Shown piece by piece: positions 34,834 through 41,570 of a stretch of 41,570 nt of DNA (the first letter of the stretch is position 1; the number at the start of each line of letters is the position of its first letter). The translations under genes and the position numbers were made by a program. The notes beneath the pieces were generated by a model that was given only the letters and a program-made list of their open reading frames with translations, searched no databases and had not been told where the DNA came from. The DNA comes from Nitrosomonas sp. (GTDB lineage Bacteria; Pseudomonadota; Gammaproteobacteria; Burkholderiales; Nitrosomonadaceae), in the NCBI GenBank assembly GCA_017879645.1, contig JAAEXZ010000013.1:1-41570 (forward strand), given 5' to 3'.

Positions 34834-36537
34834 TTGAACAACAAACCCGTAAGTGATCCTGCAACCGAATCTGCACCTTCCAATTTCATCCGCAATATCA
34901 TTGACGAAGACAATCGCACCGGCAAATGGAACCGTCGTGTGGAGACGCGTTTCCCACCCGAGCCCAATGGCTATTTGCATATTGGTCATGCCAAGAGTAT
35001 TTGCCTGAATTTCGGTATTGCACGGGATTACGATGGTGTGTGTCATTTGCGTTTTGACGACACCAATCCTGAAAAGGAAGCGCAGGAATATGTAGACTCG
35101 ATTTGCGATAGCGTGTCCTGGCTGGGTTTTGATTGGGGCGTGCATTGCTATTACTCGTCCGACTATTTCGCACAATTGTATGAATTTGCCGAATTTCTGA
35201 TTACGCAGGGTAAAGCCTACGTTGAAAGCCTGTCTGCCGATGAGATTCGCGAATATCGCGGTACCTTGACCAGTCCTGGCAGGGATAGCCCTTATCGGGA
35301 TCGCCCTGTAACCGAAAATCTCGATCTGTTTCGCCGTATGAAAGCCGGTGAATTTCCCGATGGACACTATGTACTGCGCGCCAAGATCGATATGGCGTCG
35401 CCCAACATCAACATGCGCGACCCGGTCATCTACCGCATCCGCCATGTCCATCATCAGCGTACCGGTAACCAATGGTGCATTTATCCCATGTACGATTACA
35501 CGCATTGCATATCCGATGCTGTGGAACGTATTACGCACTCGCTATGCACACTGGAATTCGAAGATCATCGTCCGCTGTACGACTGGGTGCTGGATCAACT
35601 GGTGGACAAGCTGCCCTGCCACCCGCAACAAATCGAGTTTGCACGGCTCAACCTGACCTACACCGTAATGAGTAAGCGCAAACTGATCGAGCTGGTGGAA
35701 AAAAAGCTGGTCGATGGCTGGGATGACCCCCGCTTGAGCACACTGGCTGGTGTGCGGCGCCGGGGATTCACGCCGCGTTCGATCCGGATGTTTGCCGACC
35801 GTATTGGTATCAGTAAAGCAGACTCATGGATCGACATGAGCGTACTGGAAGATTGCCTGCGTGAGGATCTGAATGAGCATGCCGTCAGGCGCGTTGCCAT
35901 TTTGCGACCACTGAAACTGATCATCGACAACTATCCCGAAGGGCAACAGGAAGATTGCCTGGCACCGAATCATCCACAAAAGCCGGAGTGGGGCAAGCGC
36001 GCCATTCCATTCTCCAGGGAGCTGTATATTGAACGTGACGATTTCATGGAAGTACCCAGCAAGGGTTATTTTCGGTTGTCGCCGGGTGCAGAAGTGCGGT
36101 TGCGTTATGCCTATATCGTCAAATGCGTGCACATTGAAAAGAATGCACAGGGCGAAATCGAAGCCATACATTGTACGTATGATTCCGATACCAAAAGCGG
36201 CACAGCCGGTGCAGAAAGTCGCAAGGTCAAGGGGAACATCCACTGGTTGTCAGTCGCGCATGCCCAGACAGCGGAGGTGCGCCTGTATGACCGGCTGTTC
36301 ACCGATCCGCATCCGGACAGCGGTGACAAGGATTACAAATCGGCGTTAAACCCCGATTCCAAACAGATCATCAGCGCCTATATCGAAACGGCTTTGTGTG
36401 AAGCGCGACCGGAAGCCAGCTTTCAGTTCGAGCGAAACGGTTACTTTGTCGCCGATCGTATCGACATGAAAGCAGAGAAACCAGTATTCAATCGCGCGGT
36501 GACGTTGCGCGATTCATGGGGGAAAGTCGCTCGATAA
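34834..36537 (+). CDS. glnS: Glutaminyl-tRNA synthetase
   Basis: The 567-residue class I enzyme charges tRNA-Gln directly. It has the HIGH-type motif [17 protein letters not shown] (about 40-56), FDDTNPEKE, the KMSKS-like VMSKRKL (about 277) and the C-terminal beta-barrel anticodon-binding domains (about 345-560) with [17 protein letters not shown]. It is close to E. coli GlnS (554). The start is TTG at 34834 with GAGAGG 9 bases ahead. A TATAAT at 34738-34743 may be its -10 box, though the -35 is weak. Confidence 0.97.
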   Translation: MNNKPVSDPATESAPSNFIRNIIDEDNRTGKWNRRVETRFPPEPNGYLHIGHAKSICLNFGIARDYDGVCHLRFDDTNPEKEAQEYVDSICDSVSWLGFDWGVHCYYSSDYFAQLYEFAEFLITQGKAYVESLSADEIREYRGTLTSPGRDSPYRDRPVTENLDLFRRMKAGEFPDGHYVLRAKIDMASPNINMRDPVIYRIRHVHHQRTGNQWCIYPMYDYTHCISDAVERITHSLCTLEFEDHRPLYDWVLDQLVDKLPCHPQQIEFARLNLTYTVMSKRKLIELVEKKLVDGWDDPRLSTLAGVRRRGFTPRSIRMFADRIGISKADSWIDMSVLEDCLREDLNEHAVRRVAILRPLKLIIDNYPEGQQEDCLAPNHPQKPEWGKRAIPFSRELYIERDDFMEVPSKGYFRLSPGAEVRLRYAYIVKCVHIEKNAQGEIEAIHCTYDSDTKSGTAGAESRKVKGNIHWLSVAHAQTAEVRLYDRLFTDPHPDSGDKDYKSALNPDSKQIISAYIETALCEARPEASFQFERNGYFVADRIDMKAEKPVFNRAVTLRDSWGKVAR

Positions 36538-36603
36538 AACCGGTTACGAAGGCAATTCACCGGATGGGTACATCATGACATTTCAGCGGATTGTTGAGTT
36601 TGA

Positions 36604-37671
36604 TCAATCCATGTAGAACAGTCCTCTTTTTCTGACCAATCGCCAGTCGGCCTGATCATGTTTCCGGCACGCCCCGTAGCGGAACGATGGGGGGAGTTCC
36701 GGAAACTGGAAACGCAAATCGTAAAACCAGGCACAAGTGCTTTGTACTGAATGATCCATGTTTTCCAGCACTGGCAACTGTGCAAAGCTGCGAAAAGATT
36801 TAAGGGCAGGAACCTGCCAGGCTTCGCGTATCAGTGCGGCATGTTCTGGGTCGTTACCGAATTGATGCCTGGTACTCCAGCTGATTGCTGTGATGGGCTG
36901 GTAAGCCGCAGCCATCTTGGGGACGAGCCAGGCATGTGCAGCGGTAACTGGTTTTACGGCAAAGGGCGATAAATTCACATTGGCAAGGTAATAGGTTTCA
37001 TCGTGCAAGACAATCAATTTCCAGTGAAATGGCGATAGCGGTTGCGGCAGTACCTGGATCGACGGTTCTGCTACATCGTGTCGTGAGGCATGATCCCGGG
37101 CCAGTTCGATGGCCTGCTGACGCAGTGTCGAGAGCACAATGACATATCCGCACAGGATGATCAGCGCCACGATGGCGGGGATTCTGGATTGGGGAAAGCA
37201 ATATGAAGCTACCAGACCGGTCATGATGATCAGGCTGAACCAGGGGTCGATGACAAATACCAGTGGTAGTGCAAAACGCTCGGTTGAGAATGGCGCAAAC
37301 AGCATCAGACCATACGATGTGATGACATCGCCGGCGATATGGGCGGCCAGACCGAGCGTAACCGGCAGCATGAACAGTGGCCAAGCATGCCGACCGCGAG
37401 TCAGTCTTGCGCCTATCCATGACAACATCCACGCCCACAGTGGCAGCAGGAGCAGCGAATGGGTCGGACCCTGATGCCAGTTCAGGTAAGTCAGGGTATC
37501 GATCAGGCGCAATATGACATCCATGTCCGGAAATGCCGCAGCGGCAAAACCGGCGATGATTTGCAGGCGTAGTGGCAATCGGGTTTGCCCTGTAGCATCG
37601 TTCAAGGTCGTTGGCGATTGGCTTGCCCGCACCAGCAGGGCGCCGCTCAGCGCATGCGTGAGCGGATCCAT
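36604..37671 (-). CDS. YdjM-like (DUF457) membrane-bound metal-dependent hydrolase family protein
   Basis: The 355-residue protein has several hydrophobic helices (about 36-220) and a soluble C-terminal domain. Family motifs are DPLTHALSGALL (2-13, with the first His), AAAFPDMDVILR (about 45-56), HQGPTHSLLLLP (about 66-77) and HIAGDVITSYG (about 109-119), whose His and Asp residues are the proposed metal ligands. The catalytic role of this family is not well known; LexA-regulated YdjM of E. coli belongs to it. It begins 3 bases after the stop of the TetR-like gene, so the two form an operon. Confidence 0.82.
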   Translation of the reverse strand: MDPLTHALSGALLVRASQSPTTLNDATGQTRLPLRLQIIAGFAAAAFPDMDVILRLIDTLTYLNWHQGPTHSLLLLPLWAWMLSWIGARLTRGRHAWPLFMLPVTLGLAAHIAGDVITSYGLMLFAPFSTERFALPLVFVIDPWFSLIIMTGLVASYCFPQSRIPAIVALIILCGYVIVLSTLRQQAIELARDHASRHDVAEPSIQVLPQPLSPFHWKLIVLHDETYYLANVNLSPFAVKPVTAAHAWLVPKMAAAYQPITAISWSTRHQFGNDPEHAALIREAWQVPALKSFRSFAQLPVLENMDHSVQSTCAWFYDLRFQFPELPPSFRYGACRKHDQADWRLVRKRGLFYMD

Positions 37672-37674
37672 GAC

Positions 37675-38394
37675 CTAGCCCGATTTGGCGCGCATTTCTT
37701 TTACAACGGGTTCATGCAAGACAAAATCATTGGCAGTGTATGGGGTTGTCGGCGGTGAGTCGGTTTCGACGGTTGGGGCAGCCATGTCTGCCGGCGCTTC
37801 CTTGCGTGGCGAGCCATAAACCACATGATCGAGCGATTCTGCCAGCAGCAGCTTGTGTTCGAGAAAATCGCGCGTGCGCCGCGAATTTTCCGATTCGTCG
37901 CGCATCCAGAATAGGAAAGTAGCCAGATAAATGGAAGTCAAACCGGTTTCTTCCAGCGCGCGACGCAGGAATGTGGCGTCACGTTGTGCGGCTTCGCGCA
38001 TCCACTGTACAGTGCGACTGATGCGCATGATAGCGGGTATCTGGATATGCAGGTGACCTGGCTCCAGTTTGGTGCCTATCATTTGCCGGGTTACGCTGCG
38101 GTGCGTAGCCAACGCGTCCAGCCAGCTCATGATCAGATGCTGCAATTTTTCCCTTGGAGTCAGTGACAGGAACACCACACTCTCGGCTGCCCTGAGCATG
38201 GCACTATCGGCGCGATCAAACCAGGCGTCGACCAGTTCTTCCTTTTCACGGAAATGAAGACGAACATCTTCGAGCGTAATATTCAACTCGGTAGCGACAT
38301 CGAACAAGCGTACGGCTTCCCATGATGAACGTTCGGCGATGACAACGGCCGTATCTACAATCGCTTCGCGTATCTCAAGCTTACTTTTTTTCAT
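37675..38394 (-). CDS. TetR-type regulator with COQ9-like C-terminal domain
   Basis: The 239-residue protein starts with a TetR-like helix-turn-helix (about 1-60; LFDVATELNITLEDVRLHFREKEELVDAWFD). The middle (about 70-185) resembles the COQ9 fold, with a hydrophobic YLATFLFWMRDESENSRRTRDFLEHKLL segment at about 150-177 that in COQ9 binds lipid. The last ~45 residues are Pro/Ala-rich and unstructured. It may sense a lipid or quinone-like compound; this is inference. I chose ATG 38394, which has GGAGGA 5 bases ahead, over the frame's first ATG at 38460. It is followed by the YdjM-like gene. Confidence 0.75.
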   Translation of the reverse strand: MKKSKLEIREAIVDTAVVIAERSSWEAVRLFDVATELNITLEDVRLHFREKEELVDAWFDRADSAMLRAAESVVFLSLTPREKLQHLIMSWLDALATHRSVTRQMIGTKLEPGHLHIQIPAIMRISRTVQWMREAAQRDATFLRRALEETGLTSIYLATFLFWMRDESENSRRTRDFLEHKLLLAESLDHVVYGSPRKEAPADMAAPTVETDSPPTTPYTANDFVLHEPVVKEMRAKSG

Positions 38395-38460
38395 CTTGAT
38401 CCTCCACATAGCGTTAATAGGAGTGGCGAAATACAATGCCGTTTTTACTATAACATACAA

Positions 38461-38792
38461 GGACTAGCAAACAAATCGGATATTGCTGACAACGGATTGA
38501 TTGTGACGGTAAAGTGTGCGTTTTTTCCCGCATTGTCGGCGACCGTGGAAGAGCATGAAGTATTTGTGGTTACCGATGGTTCCGGATATTTAACGAAGTC
38601 ACACGCGATGCAGCCTGGATGCGCATGCAGGTAGCTGGTGTACAACTGGTGGGCTGGTTTGGTGTGGTCTGCGAATTGCACCGCGACTGGCGCAATGATA
38701 TCGAAGGGCTGGGCACCCTGTTTTCCAATCATTTAACCAATTACCGCAATCTGATGACGAGTTATTTCACCCTTACCCAGAAAATGAAATAA
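38461..38792 (+). pseudogene. Remnant of an isochorismatase-family cysteine hydrolase
   Basis: Two reading frames together match the C-terminal half of this family. FFPALSATVEEHEVFVVTDGSG (split over about 38524-38590) is followed one reading frame over by NEVTRDAAWMRMQVAG, CELHRDWRNDIEGLGTL and NHLTNYRNLMTSYFTL, up to a TAA at 38790. A one-base loss near 38590, just after GGTTCCGGA, separates the two. The N-terminal half with the catalytic Asp is absent and the region expected to carry TTDVC is damaged (VTVKCA). It lies just upstream of, and divergent from, the TetR-like gene. Confidence 0.7.
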
Positions 38793-38946
38793 GCACTTGC
38801 TGCTTATGGCGACGAGGCATGCACAAGATTTTCCAGATTGGATTGGTGGGACGAATTGAAACGTGAATCCAGAATGACAGCAGGGGCGCGGAACCCTTGA
38901 CGCTCTGAAAGGCAGCAAGGATCCCGCGCTGAATCGAACACAAACG

Positions 38947-39582
<636 letters not shown>

Positions 39583-39629
39583 CTATGACATCAAAATTGC
39601 ATAGTGCAACCATTGAAAAACAGATGAAT

Positions 39630-39672
39630 GATCTCGCATTCACAATCCCGTGCTATCGGGATGGGCGAGATC
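39630..39672. repeat. Nested inverted repeat upstream of the aquaporin gene
   Basis: GATCTCGC (39630-39637) pairs with GCGAGATC (39665-39672), and inside them ATCCCG (39645-39650) pairs with CGGGAT (39657-39662). Together they would form a two-part hairpin about 60 bases upstream of the aquaporin ATG. A second small one, TTGCA-CTA-TGCAA, is at about 39597-39609. No T-run follows on the minus strand. Confidence 0.55.
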
Positions 39673-39787
39673 GGTTTCACTTGTACTGGAGATTGAATGG
39701 TAAGTCAAAGCGGTGACCGGATGGAATTCCTGTATCGGGTCCCTATCGTTTACACCAAAAAAACAAAATCCACATTGATACATATGG

Positions 39788-39985
39788 TTACTTGTCTGCG
39801 TTATGTATCCCCTGCCTGTACCGAAGTGGCAGGAGGATTTTGCCCAGTATGTTTGTCCACTGCGCGATGGGGAGGATAGGGGAGAAAAGGATGAGGCCCA
39901 GTCCGATCGAAATGATCATGCCCAGCAGGATGCTCATGGTCGTAAAAATACGTTGCCACGTCGATACTACATCGGGATCGCAGTA
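39788..39985 (-). pseudogene. C-terminal remnant of an unrecognised membrane protein
   Basis: On the minus strand a frame ending in TAA at 39788 encodes about 65 residues. WQRIFTTMSILLGMIISIG and LGLILFSPILPIAQW form one strong membrane helix, and LLPLRYRQGIHNADK is the tail. No start codon with a ribosome site is seen; upstream the frame runs into the TonB-receptor remnant. It may be the end of a gene that once followed the receptor. I do not recognise the family. Confidence 0.4.
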
Positions 39986-40017
39986 ACTTGTTTCGGGCCT
40001 TGCCCGTTATATTTCTA

Positions 40018-40596
40018 AGGTCGCTAACCGGGGTTTGATATAGGTACTGAAATGAATGGCGTACCAGTCGTTGGTGACTAGGCAACCTACCGTTTCCTTG
40101 TAATCGAATTGTGCCGATGCAGTGACATTCTTTTTGCCGCAACCAAACGGCATTTTTCGTGATGAGATCGGTTGCATCGATGGTAGCGCGGTAGAAATCG
40201 AAACTGCCTGCCTGTTGTTGCAGGGAAGTAAGGCGTCGAAAGTGCCTGTTTGGTTACGACGTTGATGATTCCCCCGGATCGGCGCGTCTGAATAGGATCG
40301 ATTCCGGACCTTTAAGCACCTCGATCTGCTCGATATTGGCCATCTCGACACCGGTGCTGAAAGGAATGTAGACACCATTAAGCATTGGTTGCAAATCCAC
40401 GGATATTGAACGAATCGCCTGCAGGTACATTTTCACGCGAGAACGACACGTCGCTGACATTTTCCAGGGCATCCCGCAACCGGAATGACTGCCGGCCGTG
40501 CATCCGCATCCTGAAATGGGTTACCTGCTTGAGTCTGCGGCGTTACCGTCAGCACTACCAACATGACACGAGACAGACAGTCCAATGTGTTGCCAT
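40018..40596 (-). pseudogene. Decayed TonB-dependent siderophore receptor
   Basis: Pieces of the N-terminal part of an outer-membrane receptor appear in several frames. An ATG at 40596 opens a possible signal peptide (MLVVLTVTPQTQAGNPFQ). The plug domain follows: RDALENVSDVSFSREN, DSFNIRGFATNA, then after a shift GVYIPFSTGVEMANIEQIEVLKGPESILF, then RADPGGIINVVTKQ. The first barrel strands (SLQQQAGSFDFYRATIDAT) come next. At least three frame changes separate them. Only about 580 bases remain of a gene normally about 2.1 kb, so most of the barrel has been lost. Confidence 0.8.
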
Positions 40597-40923
40597 AGAT
40601 ACTTAAACTCCGTATGGGTTAAATGCACGCAACCTGGTTTTTCAAGGCAAGCAGCAAATCGGTGCACACGGACAGGGTCGAATCGTGTTGGACGACAGGA
40701 AATCGAACAAGTAAGCGATGCTTCACACTTGCATATGAAAAAAACAGATTATGTATTACTGGTATGTGTATGAAAATGTGGCAAACTGTCACATTGTTTT
40801 TTTGTATGTCTGCTGCCAGACTACATGTCGCAGGCAGAAACGGAGGGATGAAACAAGAAAGAAGGAGGTAGCGGAAGTGTTCCGGAAGCAGGGTGAAGCG
40901 CTGTATTGCATTGATGTCAGAGA
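40597..40923. other. Intergenic stretch without recognisable genes
   Basis: About 330 bases between the TonB-receptor remnant and the RTX-type gene. It is compositionally mixed and contains no frame with family motifs; short open frames on the plus strand have no ribosome site. It may include decayed sequence. Confidence 0.4.
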
Positions 40924-40939
40924 CGGAGCCGAAGCTCCG
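40924..40939 (-). terminator. UUCG-tetraloop hairpin after the RTX-type gene
   Basis: On the minus strand CGGAGC-TTCG-GCTCCG forms a perfect 6-bp stem capped by the very stable C(UUCG)G loop, 45 bases after the RTX-type stop at 40985. The downstream bases (TCTCTG) are only mildly T-rich, so it is a terminator or 3'-end stabiliser. Confidence 0.5.
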
Positions 40940-40984
40940 CCTTGCATGCTGAATTTTAATCCGGCAAGAAGTATTACACCGGGA

Positions 40985-41569
40985 CTAGATGATGAAGTCG
41001 GTTGCTCCGGTGAAATCCAAGCTGGCCAGGGTTGTACCTACGAGGATGAGGTCACCCGTTCCGGTTCCACCGCTACCAGAGGCCGAAGTCAGGTCGATGC
41101 GTATATCCGCTCCGACTTGCGTGGTCAATGCTTGAATCTGGTTAAGCGACAATCCGAAACTGCTCAGATCGATGCGATCATCGCCAGAATCATCAAAGTC
41201 CAGAATGGTCGATTCTGCAGAGGCTGTGGTGACAACGAACGTGTCTGTACCTGTGCTACCACGGTAATTGGTTGCTAAGGCGTTGGAAACCGTTATTGTA
41301 TCGTTGCCGCCTGCGCCATCGATTTCCTCGATATTGGCAAGGGAAGGGTTGCCGGAGCTGAAATCGATGGTGTCGTTGCCGCTGGAACCGAAGATGCGGT
41401 CATAGCCAGCACCGCCGTCGATGTTCTCGACGAACTTGAGGTTATCCAGATTGCCGTTAGTGCCGCTGACGAAGAAATAATCGGTACCGGTGCCACCAAG
41501 CCAGGTATCGTCACCGTCACCACCATCGATTTGATCCAGTCCGTCGCCACTGCCGCTGACGAGGAAGGT
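40985..41569 (-). CDS. C-terminal end of an RTX-type calcium-binding secreted protein (partial)
   Basis: The frame is open to the right edge; 194 residues are visible. They contain Gly/Asp-rich repeats of the hemolysin-type class: SGSGDGLDQIDGGDGDDTWLGG, ENIDGGAGYDRIFGSSGNDTIDFSSG and IEEIDGAGGNDTITVS. Next come FVVTTASAESTILDFDDSGDDRIDLSSF and a terminal GDLILVGTTLASLDFTGATDFII. The pattern DFxxGDDxIDLS plus a final hydrophobic DFI-type tail is the usual uncleaved C-terminal signal of type I secretion substrates. The repeats fold on calcium binding outside the cell. The N-terminal effector part and the transporter genes lie beyond the window. Confidence 0.85.
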   Translation of the reverse strand, partial: TFLVSGSGDGLDQIDGGDGDDTWLGGTGTDYFFVSGTNGNLDNLKFVENIDGGAGYDRIFGSSGNDTIDFSSGNPSLANIEEIDGAGGNDTITVSNALATNYRGSTGTDTFVVTTASAESTILDFDDSGDDRIDLSSFGLSLNQIQALTTQVGADIRIDLTSASGSGGTGTGDLILVGTTLASLDFTGATDFII

Positions 41570-41570
41570 A

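Noticed and set aside
34603-35538. A 311-codon open frame on the minus strand over the glnS start region
   Set aside because: It is antisense to the conserved glnS core, which has all family motifs; no known domain and no ribosome site.
38448-38732. A 94-codon minus-strand frame
   Set aside because: The plus strand here carries recognisable isochorismatase-family sequence, so this frame is its shadow.
38793-38946. Possible small RNA or tRNA between the pseudogene and the aquaporin gene
   Set aside because: I tried to fold it as a cloverleaf and found no acceptor stem or T-loop; it shows no strong hairpin with a T-run.
40751-41278. A 175-codon plus-strand frame with several Cys
   Set aside because: It overlaps the RTX-type gene on the opposite strand for most of its length and has no family motifs.
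41293-41550. An 85-codon Ser/Thr/Ala-rich frame on the minus strand
   Set aside because: It is another frame of the RTX-type repeats, whose Gly/Asp pattern and secretion tail appear in the adjacent reading frame.

Overview
The window reads as a chromosomal segment of a betaproteobacterium, most likely of the Nitrosomonas/Nitrosospira lineage. This is inferred from gene content and order: rplM-rpsI-argC, then DUF6776-bactofilin-erpA, anmK, an M23 peptidase and tyrS, together with a guanidine/urea-carboxylase operon. No rRNA, tRNA, CRISPR array, insertion sequence or phage gene was seen. Housekeeping and accessory blocks alternate, and decayed genes gather at the right end.

Layout. (1) 1-2752: the C-terminal end of a probable nuclease-type toxin, then an M20 dipeptidase and a TIM-barrel amidohydrolase, each overlapping the next. 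(2) 2721-9482, minus strand: a guanidine-utilisation operon with a sigma70-like promoter, a guanidine-I (ykkC) riboswitch, an APC permease, two DUF1989 proteins (carboxyguanidine deiminase subunits) and a 1211-residue biotin-dependent guanidine/urea carboxylase. No allophanate hydrolase follows. (3) 9557-12768: a lipoprotein with a FecR-like look, a secreted protein of unknown function and a Tat-exported transglutaminase-like protein. (4) 12817-15025, minus: selD-mnmH, for 2-selenouridine in tRNA. (5) 15383-16600: serine/alanine-glyoxylate aminotransferase. (6) 16718-22951: surface polysaccharide genes, namely a WecA/WbpL-type sugar-phosphate transferase, a CapD/WbpM-type dehydratase, an ABC exporter whose ATPase motifs have nearly all been lost, rfbA and rfbC. 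(7) 22960-30783: radA, a ceramidase-like membrane protein, rhlE, tyrS, an M23 peptidase and anmK. (8) 30807-36537: erpA, bactofilin, DUF6776, argC, rpsI, rplM and glnS. (9) 36604-39570: a YdjM-like membrane protein with a TetR/COQ9-like regulator, an isochorismatase-family pseudogene and an aquaporin. (10) 39788-41570: remnants of a membrane protein and a TonB-dependent receptor, then the C-terminal end of an RTX-type secreted protein that runs off the window.

How the genes work together. The guanidine operon would import guanidine, carboxylate it and deiminate it to allophanate. Final release of ammonia must use an enzyme encoded elsewhere. SelD supplies selenophosphate to MnmH. The sugar-phosphate transferase starts lipid-linked glycan synthesis, and RfbA/RfbC supply part of the dTDP-rhamnose route (rfbB and rfbD are not here). 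The M23 peptidase and AnmK both act on the cell wall. The most unusual feature is the intact but motif-poor ABC exporter at 19636-21324.
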